Source: Fibrella aquatilis | GTDB taxonomy: Bacteria; Bacteroidota; Bacteroidia; Cytophagales; Spirosomataceae | Direction: 5' to 3' | Length of the DNA: 64,000 nucleotides | Assembly (NCBI RefSeq): GCF_017353255.1 | Contig: NZ_JAFMYU010000002.1 | Coordinates: forward strand, 186,001-250,000 | In this document: positions 34,154-43,174 of the stretch, one piece after another | How the letters are laid out: each line of letters begins with the position of its first letter | Position numbering within the stretch: the first letter of the stretch is position 1 | Position numbers and translations under genes: made by a program | The notes under the pieces: generated by a model | Seen by the model: only the letters and a program-made list of their open reading frames with translations | What the model was told of the DNA's origin: nothing | Databases searched by the model: none

Positions 34154-36847
34154 ATGAAAAAACTATACACACATGGGTTAGTACTGGCTTTGCTTTTTAT
34201 TACGCAGACAGTGTGGGCGCAACAGCCTGTTTATCATCGCATCTCGGTTAAGATCAGCCCGGAGAAGCTGGAGTACCTGTTTAACCATGGCCTGGAAGCG
34301 GATCACTTTGGTTACGAAAACAAGCAGGATTTTACGGCAGAAGTGTCGGAACAGGATGTAGCGCTGATCAAACGTAATGGCCACAGGGTGACGTACCTGA
34401 TTAAAGACCTGGCGAAAAACTACGCCGCCATCAATCGCGAAATTGACCGGCAGGCGGCGCAGGTACAGCGCAACGCACGAGCGGCCACCACCACGCCCAC
34501 CAACTTTAGCCTGGGCAGCTATGCCGGTTATTATTCCTTCGCCGAACTGCCGGGTATTCTCGATCAAATGCGGGCGCTGTATCCCAACCTGATTACGGTG
34601 AAAACGAGCATTGGTAACTCCAACGGTGGGCGACCAATCTACATGATCAAGATCAGTGATAACCCCGACGTAGACGAAAACGAACCTGAACTGCTGCTGA
34701 ACGCGCTACACCACGCCCGCGAACCCATGAGTATCAGTCAGTTGATCTACTTCATGTGGTTTGTGATGGAAAACTACAACAGCGACAAAGAGATTAAAAC
34801 GCTGCTCAATAGTTCGGAGATCTACATTGTGCCCTGCCTTAACCCCGACGGGTACGTGTACAATCAAACCACCAATCCGGGCGGTGGCGGGTTGTGGCGC
34901 AAAAACCGCCGCGCCAACGCCGACGGTAGTTTTGGCGTGGACCTGAACCGCAACTATTCGTACAACTACGCTCGCGATAACACCGGCTCGTCGCCCACCA
35001 CCACGTCAGATACCTACCGAGGCACGGCGGCATTCTCGGAACCGGAAACGGCAGCCCTGCGCACCTTTGCCGCGCAACGGCAATTCGTGACGGCGTTTAA
35101 CTACCACTCCTACGGCAACTACTGCATCTACCCCTTCGAGAGCCTGAACCCCAACAGCAACGCCGAACTGACCAACTTCCGCAATGCGGCCACCTATTTA
35201 ACCGCCGAAAATGGCTTTAAAATTGGCAATGCGTTTGAGACGGTAGGCTATACCGCCAACGGCACCGCCCCTGACTGGCAGTTTGGCGAACAGGTGGCGA
35301 AGAGCAAGATCTACGGCTTCACCCCCGAAATCGGCGCCTCGACCGATGGGTTCTGGCCCGCTTCGTCGCGAATTTTGCCGCTTTGCCAGTCGATGGTTGC
35401 CATGAACACCAAGCTGCTGCGCCTGTCGACGTTCTATGGTCGCGCCACCGCTACGTCGCCGACAACGGCCTCATCTACAGCGGCTTCACTGGCGTATTCG
35501 TTTCAGAATTTCGGTATTAAACCGGCCAGCTATACCGTTTCAGCTACCAGCCTTAATGCTGCCGTGGCTGCTGTTGGGCCAGCCAACATACACAGCGGGC
35601 TGGGCTTTTTGGCGACCACGCCGGGTTCAATTACCTACACCGTAGCCGCCAGCACACCAGCGGGTGCGCAACTCTCCTTTGAATTGAGTGTAGACAATGG
35701 CCTGTCGGTAATTAAAGACACCGTCAACGTACTGTACTCACCATCGTGCGGTACGCCGGTTGGGCTGGCATCGTCGGGCGTGAGTGAGACGGGGGCCACG
35801 CTCTCGTGGAGTACTGTGGCAGGGGCGGCCAACTACCTGGTGTCGGTGAAGCCGAAAAACACCACCACCTGGCCCGCCGACATCAGCGTGTCGGGCACGA
35901 CCTACACCCAAACGGCCCTCGCCAACGGCACCGATTATGACTGGCGCGTGAAACCCAACTGCGGCAATTACGCTCAGGCATCGTTTAAAACGCTAACGCA
36001 AACCTGCTTTGTGGAAGTGGGTGGTCAGGTGACGTTCGAGGCCGAAAATTACAAGACTGCCATAGCCGGAACCGGGGCCGCTGCGGGGTTAGCCTGGTCG
36101 CCGCTGAGCGTGAGCACGGCGTCGGGCGGGGTGACGATGACCATTGCCAACACGACAAACATCAACGTGCAAAACAGCCTGGTTGGTCCGCGGCTGGATT
36201 ACAGCGTCAATTTCGTGACTACCGGTACCTATTACATTTGGGTGCGGATGGCGGCGGGTGTCAACGGCATCTACGACGATTCGTTTCACCTCGGCCTCGA
36301 CGGAGCCACGCCCGTGACGCTAAGCCCCAATTTAACCAACTACAATAATGGCAGCGCCGCCTGGACGTGGATAAAAGCAGCGGGTACTACGGCCTTTAGG
36401 GTAGTCATCACCGCCCCCGGCCTGCACACGATCAACCTCTGGATGCGCGAAGACGGTGTACAGGTTGACAAGTTGGTGATGACTACCAGCACTACTTACA
36501 CGCCAACCGGCACCGGCCCGGCCACGAGTGGCAGTTGCAGCAACCCGGCCCTGTTGGCGAGTCGGTCACGTCAGGCGGCTGAGGTAATTCAGGAACCCGG
36601 AGCCGCCCTGGAAGTGCTGGCCTACCCAAATCCATTTGCTGAATCGGTTACGATAAAAACGACCCCCAACGGCCAGAACCGCACGATTCGTCTGCTCAGC
36701 AGCGATGGTCGCGTGTACCATCAGTCGATGATGGATGGAACGGCCACGGAAGAAACTATGTCAACCAGAATTATCCCCGGCGGGGTTTATCTGCTGGAAG
36801 TGATCCGCGACAACCAACGCAAAGTGGTGCCCGTGGTGAAGCAGTAG
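34154..36847 (+). CDS. Secreted M14 zinc carboxypeptidase with T9SS sorting domain
   Basis: The 897-residue protein has a signal peptide (to about VWAQ, residue 23) and a propeptide to about 110. The M14 catalytic domain has the zinc ligands His187 and Glu190 (HHAREP), arginine motifs (WRKNRRAN, NRNYSYN), the later ligand His in YHSYGN and the catalytic Glu392 (TPEIGAS). A fibronectin III-like domain (about 535-615), a carbohydrate-binding-like domain (FEAENY onwards, about 625-780) and a C-terminal T9SS type A sorting domain follow (LAYPNPFAESVTI to the end). It is predicted to be exported, trimmed and anchored or released by the type IX system. A lactate permease gene follows 18 nt later. 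Confidence 0.93.
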   Translation: MKKLYTHGLVLALLFITQTVWAQQPVYHRISVKISPEKLEYLFNHGLEADHFGYENKQDFTAEVSEQDVALIKRNGHRVTYLIKDLAKNYAAINREIDRQAAQVQRNARAATTTPTNFSLGSYAGYYSFAELPGILDQMRALYPNLITVKTSIGNSNGGRPIYMIKISDNPDVDENEPELLLNALHHAREPMSISQLIYFMWFVMENYNSDKEIKTLLNSSEIYIVPCLNPDGYVYNQTTNPGGGGLWRKNRRANADGSFGVDLNRNYSYNYARDNTGSSPTTTSDTYRGTAAFSEPETAALRTFAAQRQFVTAFNYHSYGNYCIYPFESLNPNSNAELTNFRNAATYLTAENGFKIGNAFETVGYTANGTAPDWQFGEQVAKSKIYGFTPEIGASTDGFWPASSRILPLCQSMVAMNTKLLRLSTFYGRATATSPTTASSTAASLAYSFQNFGIKPASYTVSATSLNAAVAAVGPANIHSGLGFLATTPGSITYTVAASTPAGAQLSFELSVDNGLSVIKDTVNVLYSPSCGTPVGLASSGVSETGATLSWSTVAGAANYLVSVKPKNTTTWPADISVSGTTYTQTALANGTDYDWRVKPNCGNYAQASFKTLTQTCFVEVGGQVTFEAENYKTAIAGTGAAAGLAWSPLSVSTASGGVTMTIANTTNINVQNSLVGPRLDYSVNFVTTGTYYIWVRMAAGVNGIYDDSFHLGLDGATPVTLSPNLTNYNNGSAAWTWIKAAGTTAFRVVITAPGLHTINLWMREDGVQVDKLVMTTSTTYTPTGTGPATSGSCSNPALLASRSRQAAEVIQEPGAALEVLAYPNPFAESVTIKTTPNGQNRTIRLLSSDGRVYHQSMMDGTATEETMSTRIIPGGVYLLEVIRDNQRKVVPVVKQ

Positions 36848-36865
36848 ATTTTCTCCTGAAAACGC

Positions 36866-38488
36866 ATGATCTGGAAGCAACTTATTGACCCGTTCCATAA
36901 CCTCACGCTATCGGTGCTGGTGGCGGCGGTGCCTATTCTGTTTATCTTCTGGGCGCTGATTATCAAGAAGATGAAGGGCTATCAGGCTAGTCTGATCGCT
37001 ACAGGATTAGCCCTGCTCATTGCTGTTTTCGTGTATGGTATGCCCGTGAAACTGGCCCTGCTTTCCGTGGCTCACGGGGCAGTGTACGGGCTATTTCCCA
37101 TTTGCTGGCTGGTGGTCATGGCCGTGTTTCTCTTCAACCTCACTGTGAAAAGCGGGCAGTTTGAGATCATCAAACACGTTATGGCGGGCATCACGGCAGA
37201 CCGCCGGTTGCAGGCATTGCTTATCGCGTTTTCGTTTGGCTCGTTTCTGGAAGGCACCGCTGGTTTCGGGGCGCCCGTGGCGATTACGGCGGCTATGCTG
37301 GTTGGGCTGGGGTTCAACCCGCTCTATGCGTCGGGTATTTGCCTCATTGCCAATACGGCACCGGTGGCGTTTGGCTCCATCGGCATACCCATCACGGTGG
37401 CCTCGCAGGTGTCGGGCATACCCGAAATGCCCATTTCGCAGATGGTGGGCCGGACCTTGCCGCTGCTGTCGTTATTGCTGCCGTTTTACCTGGTCAGCAT
37501 CATTGTCGGCATCAGAAAAGCGTGGGAGATCCTGCCAGCGGTGCTGGTATCAGGCTTGTCGTTTGCCCTGTTGCAATTTCTCTCGTCCAACTTCCTCGGC
37601 CCCGCCCTGCCCGACGTGATTGCGGGGTTGGGGTCTATCGTTAGCCTGATGGTCTTTCTCCGTTTCTGGCAGCCCAAAACTACCTGGCGCTTCGCCAACG
37701 AACCCGCCACCACGCTCATCGCTGACCAGACGAGCTACACAACCGGGCAGATTATCCGGGCCTGGTCGCCGTTTCTGGTGCTGACTATCATCATCATTAC
37801 CTGGGGATTACAGCCGGTCAAAAACGGGCTGAACGCCGTTGGGCTGTTTCAGTTTGACGTGCCGGGGCTTCATAATGCTATTCAGGGTGCAGATGGGATG
37901 CTTATCGCTAAGGTGTTCAAAGTCAATTATTTATCCGCTGCCGGAACGGCTATTTTGCTGGCGGCGCTGGTGGCTATTCCGCTAGTAGGGCTAACCTACC
38001 GGCAGGGCGCGGGCGTGTTTTGGGCTACACTGAGTCAACTCAGATTCCCGATCCTGACCATCGCTGCCGTGCTGGGGTTCGCCTACATCATGAACGATTC
38101 GGGCATTACGCTCACGCTGGCAACTGTGCTGGCTGGAACAGGTGCACTGTTCCCGTTTTTCGCGCCGGTGCTGGGCTGGCTGGGCGTGTTTATCACCGGC
38201 TCCGACACCTCGGCCAATGCCCTGTTCAGCAAGATTCAATACGCCACAGCGCAGTCTATTGGCGTTGACCCGGTGGTGACGGTGGCGGCCAACGTGTCGG
38301 GTGGGGTGGTGGGCAAAATGATTTCGCCGCAGTCCATTGCCGTGGCTGCGGCGGCGGGTAATCTGGTGGGGCAGGAGTCGCAGTTGTTCCGGTTTACGGT
38401 GAAGCACAGCTTCATCCTGCTCATCATCATCTGCTTCCTGACCCTGGCACAAGCGTACCTCATCAAGTGGATTATACCGGTAAGGTAA
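36866..38488 (+). CDS. lctP: L-lactate permease (LctP family)
   Basis: The 540-residue inner-membrane protein has about 13 helices. Conserved LctP blocks include SFLEGTAGFGAPVAITAA and NTAPVAFGSIGIPI. It imports lactate (and possibly glycolate) with protons. It follows the peptidase gene closely, so the two are probably transcribed together, though a functional link is not obvious. No lactate dehydrogenase gene is adjacent. Its TAA stop lies at the edge of the hairpin 38487-38519. Confidence 0.93.
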   Translation: MIWKQLIDPFHNLTLSVLVAAVPILFIFWALIIKKMKGYQASLIATGLALLIAVFVYGMPVKLALLSVAHGAVYGLFPICWLVVMAVFLFNLTVKSGQFEIIKHVMAGITADRRLQALLIAFSFGSFLEGTAGFGAPVAITAAMLVGLGFNPLYASGICLIANTAPVAFGSIGIPITVASQVSGIPEMPISQMVGRTLPLLSLLLPFYLVSIIVGIRKAWEILPAVLVSGLSFALLQFLSSNFLGPALPDVIAGLGSIVSLMVFLRFWQPKTTWRFANEPATTLIADQTSYTTGQIIRAWSPFLVLTIIIITWGLQPVKNGLNAVGLFQFDVPGLHNAIQGADGMLIAKVFKVNYLSAAGTAILLAALVAIPLVGLTYRQGAGVFWATLSQLRFPILTIAAVLGFAYIMNDSGITLTLATVLAGTGALFPFFAPVLGWLGVFITGSDTSANALFSKIQYATAQSIGVDPVVTVAANVSGGVVGKMISPQSIAVAAAAGNLVGQESQLFRFTVKHSFILLIIICFLTLAQAYLIKWIIPVR

Positions 38489-38519
38489 ACCTATAAGGTT
38501 TTGGAAACCTTATAGGTTT
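38487..38519. repeat. Short perfect inverted repeat at the lctP stop
   Basis: The arms AAACCTATAAGGTTT and AAACCTTATAGGTTT pair perfectly around a short loop. The left arm begins inside the lctP stop codon. It lies between convergent genes and should act as a terminator. From general knowledge, ACCTATAAGGT-type hairpins are frequent in Bacteroidota. Confidence 0.9.
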
Positions 38520-38542
38520 GATAATCAGCAAGTTATTATGCA

Positions 38543-39724
38543 CTATTTTCCCAACAACTCCGCTAACCCTGATACTGGTACAAACGTACCTGCTGACGTT
38601 TCCTGCTGAACGGTACCGCCGTAGACCACATAACTGTTACTGGCGGGGTTACCACTAAGCTTATTCCAGTAGGTTAGCTGGTTGAAATAGGTTGGGTTTA
38701 GGGTCTGCCCCGCTTTGATTTCGATGGAGAGCAACGAGCCATTTTGTTCAATTAATAGATCCACTTCGCGGCCCGTTTTGTCCTGCCAGAAATAGATCGG
38801 TGCGGTCTGGCCCTGGTTGTAAAAGTGCTTGACCACTTCGCTCACTACCCAATTCTCGAACAGCGACCCGCGCATATAATACGTCTCGACCAGATCGGCG
38901 CGGCGCAAACCCAGCAAAGCGCAAACCAGGCCAGTGTCGTAGAAAAAGAGCTTGGGCGATTTCACAATGCGCTTGCTGTAGTTCTCGTGAAACGGTTCCA
39001 GCATATACACCACATAGCTCGCTTCCAGAACCGACAGCCACGACTTGGCGGTGTTCACGCTGATGCCGCTATCATTGGCCAGCGACGACAGGTTGAGCAG
39101 ATTACCCGCCCGCCCGGCGCACAGCCGCAGGAAACGGGCAAAGCTGCCCAGGTCGCTGATGTTTTTCAACGACCGTACGTCGCGCTCCAGATAAGTCTGA
39201 ATGTAGGCAGGGTAGAAATCGGTAGGGTCCAACTGACGGGTAATTAGGCGGGGGTAACTGCCCTGCCAGAGCAGCGTTTCCAACGATGTGGGCACGGCTT
39301 CGGCGGACTGAAGTTCGGCGTAGTTGAACGGCAGCAAACGCAGCACCGCCGCCCGCCCGGCCAGACTCTGACTGATACCTTCCATCAGCAGAAAATTCTG
39401 TGAACCGATTAAAATATAAGGGTTTTGCTGATTGCCTTGATCCACAATGCCTTGCAGGTAAGAGAATAAATCAGGCACGCGCTGCACTTCATCAAATACG
39501 GCCCCGTTTGGATAATTGGCCAGAAAACCACGCGGGTCCTGCTCGGCCAACAAACGCACGTCCGGGTCTTCCAGCAGCACGTAGGGCAATTCGGCAAACA
39601 ACGAACGCACCAGCGTCGATTTCCCCGACTGACGGGGTCCGGTTAGGGAAATGATGGGGTATTGCGCTGATAATTGAATTAGCTTTGACTTTATCTGACG
39701 AGCTATAAGGTTGTCATTCAGCAT
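38543..39724 (-). CDS. AAA-type ATPase with DUF4143 domain
   Basis: The protein has 393 residues from the ATG at 39724. Walker A (GPRQSGKST, 29-37) and Walker B (GAVFDEVQRVP) form an AAA_14 domain. A DUF4143 region covers the C-terminal half, with a nuclease-like pattern near the end (GREVDLLIEQNGSLLSIEIK). The family is very common in bacteria and archaea and has no clear function. The PD-(D/E)XK-like residues suggest DNA binding or cleavage. It is divergent from the Nif3-like gene across the palindrome at 39744-39786. Confidence 0.88.
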   Translation of the reverse strand: MLNDNLIARQIKSKLIQLSAQYPIISLTGPRQSGKSTLVRSLFAELPYVLLEDPDVRLLAEQDPRGFLANYPNGAVFDEVQRVPDLFSYLQGIVDQGNQQNPYILIGSQNFLLMEGISQSLAGRAAVLRLLPFNYAELQSAEAVPTSLETLLWQGSYPRLITRQLDPTDFYPAYIQTYLERDVRSLKNISDLGSFARFLRLCAGRAGNLLNLSSLANDSGISVNTAKSWLSVLEASYVVYMLEPFHENYSKRIVKSPKLFFYDTGLVCALLGLRRADLVETYYMRGSLFENWVVSEVVKHFYNQGQTAPIYFWQDKTGREVDLLIEQNGSLLSIEIKAGQTLNPTYFNQLTYWNKLSGNPASNSYVVYGGTVQQETSAGTFVPVSGLAELLGK

Positions 39725-39743
39725 ATTGCAGGCATAAAACTGA

Positions 39744-39786
39744 AAACTGGACAAATTTGCAATCCGATTGCAAATTTGTCCAGTTT
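39744..39786. repeat. Perfect 21-bp palindrome between divergent genes
   Basis: The arms 39744-39764 and 39766-39786 (AAACTGGACAAATTTGCAATC and complement, in two parts for reading: AAACTGGAC, AAATTTGCAATC) are separated by one base. It lies in the divergent promoter region of the AAA ATPase and Nif3-like genes, only 20 nt from the former's ATG. It differs in words and position from the terminator-like palindromes, so an operator is possible. Confidence 0.85.
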
Positions 39787-39820
39787 AGTTGACGAACCCA
39801 AATGGATGATCGGCTACGTT

Positions 39821-39828
39821 TACCTTTG
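39821..39828 (+). promoter_or_regulatory. Predicted -7 element directly before the Nif3-like gene
   Basis: TACCTTTG is an exact TAnnTTTG match and ends 5 nt before the ATG at 39834, implying an almost leaderless message. Confidence 0.5.
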
Positions 39829-39833
39829 CCTTT

Positions 39834-40940
39834 ATGAACTCCCCCCAAATTCGTGACCTGACGCGCTACATGGACTCCTGGGCGCCGCCCGTTTATCAGG
39901 AATCATACGACAACGCCGGGCTGATCGTGGGTGATCCCAACGCCGTCATTACCGGCGTATTGGTGTCGCTCGATGCCACGGAAGCGGTGGTAGATGAGGC
40001 TATTGCCAGGGGTTGCAACGTCATTGTGGCGCACCACCCCATTGTGTTTCGTGGGCTGAAAAAGCTCAACGGCAAAAACTATGTGGAACGCACGGTGATC
40101 AAAGCGGTCAAAAACGATGTCGCCATTTTTGCTGCCCATACCAACCTCGACAGCGTAGCGGGGGGTGTCAACTACCACATTGCTAACCGATTGGGGTTGC
40201 AGAACGTACAGATTCTGGCTCCAAAAACGCAGGTGCTCAGCAAGCTCGTGGTGTTCACGCCCGAAGCCGACGTGCCTGGCGTACTCGCGGCCATCTACGA
40301 AGCAGGCGCGGGCCAAATCGGTGCTTACGACCACTGCTCGTTTCGGGTGGGGGGCATGGGTACGTTCCGCCCGCTAACCGGGGCACAGCCGGTGGTGGGA
40401 GCCGTGGGGCAGGATGAAACCGTACAGGAGCTACGGCTGGAAGTGATCTTGCCAACATACCTGGAAAATGCCGTAGTGCGGGCCATGACCCGGGCACATT
40501 CGTATGAGGTGCCCGCCTACGATCTCTATGCCCTCAACAATGCCAATCAGACCGTGGGGGCCGGCGCATTGGGTGATTTGCCCGAACCTATGGACGAGCT
40601 AGCGTGGCTGCGGCACTTAAAAACGAACATGAACGCGACCGTGATTCGGCATACGCCGATGATGAACAGGCCCATACGTCGCGTGGCGGTATGCGGCGGG
40701 GCGGGGAGTTTCCTGCTACATGATGCTATCAGGGTCGGTGCCGATGCCTTCGTGACGGCCGATTATAAGTACCACGAGTTCTTCGACGCCGAGGGGCGAC
40801 TGATCATCTGCGACATTGGCCACTACGAAAGCGAGGTCTTTACCAAAGACCTGATTCAACAGCGTTTGGCCCAAAAATTCACTACCTTTGCGGTAATTTT
40901 AGCAGATATTGACACCAACCCGGTGCGGTATTTCTTCTAG
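39834..40940 (+). CDS. Nif3-like dinuclear metal-centre protein
   Basis: The 368-residue protein has the paired His67-His68 (VIVAHHPIVF), His102 and Asp106 (AAHTNLDS), and the C-terminal GHYESE motif that complete the two-metal site of the Nif3/YbgI family. The central domain of about 120 residues (to near 230) is the PII-like insertion of longer members. The family acts as metal-dependent hydrolase of uncertain substrate and forms hexamers. The C4 zinc-ribbon gene that follows is a common neighbour, supporting a shared role. Confidence 0.92.
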   Translation: MNSPQIRDLTRYMDSWAPPVYQESYDNAGLIVGDPNAVITGVLVSLDATEAVVDEAIARGCNVIVAHHPIVFRGLKKLNGKNYVERTVIKAVKNDVAIFAAHTNLDSVAGGVNYHIANRLGLQNVQILAPKTQVLSKLVVFTPEADVPGVLAAIYEAGAGQIGAYDHCSFRVGGMGTFRPLTGAQPVVGAVGQDETVQELRLEVILPTYLENAVVRAMTRAHSYEVPAYDLYALNNANQTVGAGALGDLPEPMDELAWLRHLKTNMNATVIRHTPMMNRPIRRVAVCGGAGSFLLHDAIRVGADAFVTADYKYHEFFDAEGRLIICDIGHYESEVFTKDLIQQRLAQKFTTFAVILADIDTNPVRYFF

Positions 40941-40943
40941 ACA

Positions 40944-41028
40944 GAAACAAGAGGCAAGAGCTAAGAGACAAGACAGGGAGCCTCGACGGGGCGTCTTGTT
41001 TCTCACTTCTTATCTCTTACTTCTTTCG
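40944..41028. repeat. Imperfect inverted repeat between the Nif3-like and zinc-ribbon genes
   Basis: The left part is AAGAGCTAAGAGACAAGACA and the right part GTCTTGTTTCTCACTTCTTA with TCTCTTACTTCTTTC. Pairing is good near the centre and weaker outside. It lies inside what would otherwise be a two-gene operon. Confidence 0.75.
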
Positions 41029-41057
41029 CAATACATTCTAAAACATCACTCCCCCGA

Positions 41058-41813
41058 ATGGAACTAACGGTAGCGCAAAAATTAGACGCACTTCTTAAAC
41101 TGCAAGCCATTGATTCTCAACTGAATGACATCCGCCGTATGCGGGGCGACCTGCCCGAAGAAGTACGCGATCTGGAAGATGAAATCATTGGTTTCGAGAC
41201 GCGCATCGGGAAATTCAACAGCGAGGTCAGCACCCTTCAGGAAGAAATCGACCGTAACAAGACTGTCAAGAAAGACGCCGACAAGCTCATTGCCCGCTAT
41301 AAAGAGCAGCAAATGAACGTGCGGAATAACCGCGAATTCGACGCGATCACGAAAGAGATCGAGTTGCAGTCGCTGGAAATGGAACTGTCGGACAAGAAAA
41401 TCGGCGAGTCGCAGTTTCGGATGCAGGGTAAGCAGGACGAAATCAACGGCACGCAGGAGACACTGAACCTGCGCAAGGAAGACCTGAAAGTGAAAAAGCA
41501 GGAGCTTGACCAGTTGATATCAGAGAGCGAAGCCGACGAGAAACAACTGGCCGTTGAGCGCGAAGAGCAAGCCAAAAACGTGGAAGCCCGCCTGCTGGTA
41601 TCATACGACAAAATCCGGCACAATGCCCTCAACGGTCTGGCCGTGGTGACCGTGAAACGCGGTGCCTGCGGTGGTTGCTACAACGTGGTGCCCCCACAAC
41701 GTCAGGCCGATATTAAAGACAAAAAGAAAATCATCGTCTGCGAACACTGCGGACGTATCCTCGCCGACGTCGACGCCGTACCCGAGCCAGTGAGCACGGG
41801 CAGGGGACGGTAA
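41058..41813 (+). CDS. Coiled-coil protein with C4 zinc ribbon (zf-RING_7 type)
   Basis: The protein has 251 residues. Residues 5-180 form a long antiparallel coiled coil (many Glu, Lys, Leu). The C-terminal zinc ribbon has four cysteines at 204, 207, 228 and 231 (CGGC and CEHC). This family is widespread, often beside nif3, and has been tied to nucleic-acid or translation processes, but its role is not firmly known. The TAA stop lies at the edge of the perfect palindrome 41813-41922. Confidence 0.9.
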   Translation: MELTVAQKLDALLKLQAIDSQLNDIRRMRGDLPEEVRDLEDEIIGFETRIGKFNSEVSTLQEEIDRNKTVKKDADKLIARYKEQQMNVRNNREFDAITKEIELQSLEMELSDKKIGESQFRMQGKQDEINGTQETLNLRKEDLKVKKQELDQLISESEADEKQLAVEREEQAKNVEARLLVSYDKIRHNALNGLAVVTVKRGACGGCYNVVPPQRQADIKDKKKIIVCEHCGRILADVDAVPEPVSTGRGR

Positions 41814-41922
41814 AAAAGGATTTACGAATTACGAGGTACGATTTACGATTTGGGCTGACGCATAAGTACAAAAGCGTCAGCCCAAATCGTAAATCGTACC
41901 TCGTAATTCGTAAATCCTTTTT
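41813..41922. repeat. Perfect 49-bp inverted repeat between convergent genes
   Basis: The arms 41813-41861 and 41874-41922 are perfect reverse complements with a 12-nt loop. Reading inward: AAAAAGGA, TTTACGAATTACGAGG, TACGATTTACGATTT, then the core GGGCTGACGC. Each outer end overlaps the TAA stop codon of its convergent gene. The outer word is shared with 8176 and 46206, the core with 20700 and 45551. Confidence 0.97.
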
Positions 41923-42880
41923 ATCTCATCTTCGTCCGCTTCACTAGGTATGCTGATAAAATGGGCTCGAAGCCCTGAGCGATGTCGGCTTCGATGAAGT
42001 CGATGCGGTACTGTGCGCAGCGGAGCTTCAGGTTGTGGAGGTAGTCCGTCACGGCGGTTTTGTAGGCGTCGCGCACTTGGTTGGGCTGGAGTTTCACGCG
42101 GTTGCCGGTCTCCAGGTCGATGAACTCGTAGGGGCGCTCATCAAAGGCAAAAGCCTGTTCGGTTTGGCGGTCAGTGACGTGAAAAATAAGTACCTCGTGC
42201 AGGTTGTGGCGCAGGTGTTGCAGGGCCGAAAACAGGGCATCCTGCCGGGCCGGGTCTGTTCCCGCCGAATCGAACATATCACTGAAGAGAATCACCAGCG
42301 ACCGTTTATTGATCTTCTCGGCTAGTTGGTGAATCACTTCCGGGGCGCTCGTGCGGCGGTTCGGCTTTGGCGATTGCAACAGCTGATCGAGGTACGTAAA
42401 CAGCTTATGCACGTGCCCCGGCGTGGACTTCACGGGCGTTTGTAGTTCAATCTCGTCGGCGAAAGTACACAGGCTCACGGCGTCGCGCTGCCGTTGTAGC
42501 ATATAAGCCAAACTGGCCGCGCCCATGGCGCTGAACGTAATTTTACCGTAATCTTTTTCAGGATAATACATCGACGACGATGTGTCGATGAGCAGGTGGC
42601 AGCGGAGGTTGGTTTCCTCTTCGTAGCGTTTCACAAAGAGCTTATCGGTTTTGCCAAAGACCTTCCAGTCGATGTAGCGGGTGCTTTCGCCGGGGTTGTA
42701 GAGCCGGTGTTCGGCGAACTCCACCGAGAAGCCGTGGAAGGGTGATTTGTGCAAACCCGTGATGAACCCCTCCACGAGTTGCCGGGCCAAAAATTCGACG
42801 TTGCCAAAGGAACGTACCTGCGCTAAGTTGATCGATGCTGCCAAGGGGATTCTGGATGTTGGACGCTGGATATTGGACAT
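41921..42880 (-). CDS. DUF58 domain protein
   Basis: The protein has 319 residues from the ATG at 42880. LVEGFITGLHKSPFHGFSVEF and LYNPGESTRYIDWKVFGKTD are hallmark DUF58 sequence, followed by a von Willebrand A-like domain with a MIDAS-type motif (LIDTSSSM). In Bacteroidota such proteins sit beside MoxR ATPases in aerotolerance or surface-assembly operons, but no moxR is here. The start codon lies inside the palindrome 42853-42984, so the first residues (MSNIQRPTSRIP) are encoded by repeat sequence; a TTG further in is the only other start. Confidence 0.88.
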   Translation of the reverse strand: MSNIQRPTSRIPLAASINLAQVRSFGNVEFLARQLVEGFITGLHKSPFHGFSVEFAEHRLYNPGESTRYIDWKVFGKTDKLFVKRYEEETNLRCHLLIDTSSSMYYPEKDYGKITFSAMGAASLAYMLQRQRDAVSLCTFADEIELQTPVKSTPGHVHKLFTYLDQLLQSPKPNRRTSAPEVIHQLAEKINKRSLVILFSDMFDSAGTDPARQDALFSALQHLRHNLHEVLIFHVTDRQTEQAFAFDERPYEFIDLETGNRVKLQPNQVRDAYKTAVTDYLHNLKLRCAQYRIDFIEADIAQGFEPILSAYLVKRTKMR

Positions 42881-42984
42881 TGGATCTGGACACAGTTGGC
42901 GTATTGGTGAATAACCAGACGTAGCGTAAGCAATCGCCAACTGTGTCCAGATTCAATGTCCAATATCCAGCGTCCAACATTCCA
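42853..42984. repeat. Long inverted repeat (TTGGACGCTGGATATTGGAC word family) overlapping a gene start
   Basis: The left arm 42853-42901 and right arm 42935-42984 pair over about 48 bp with two differences. Words are TGTTGGACGCTGGATATT, GGACATTG and CTGGACACAGTTGGCG. The left arm overlaps the first codons of the DUF58 gene, so this element lies at a 5' end, unlike most of its kind here. A related half-word occurs at 14016-14044. Confidence 0.93.
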
Positions 42985-43020
42985 ACGCCTAATATCCGAT
43001 ATCCAACGTCTATAAACACA

Positions 43021-43093
43021 AAAAAAACCTGATTCGTAGGTCCGGCGCTTTGCAAAGGGAATTGCAAAAAAAGGGCCAGCCTGTGAATCAGGT
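43021..43093 (-). terminator. Possible terminator downstream of rlpA
   Basis: ACCTGATTC (43026-43034) and GAATCAGGT (43084-43092) are inverted repeats. On the minus strand a GC-rich stretch is followed by T7 (43065-43071). It lies about 80 nt after the rlpA stop. Pairing is modest. Confidence 0.35.
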
Positions 43094-43174
43094 CTTAACT
43101 AAAACGGACTGTACTCGTCCGTACAGATGTGTGGTGCGGGTTGCGTCGGTACGCCTTGGCTTCCCACACCCTGG

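Noticed and set aside
42642-43067. Minus-strand reading frame of 141 codons over the palindrome
   Set aside because: It runs through both arms of the inverted repeat and in another frame over the DUF58 gene; no protein-like features.
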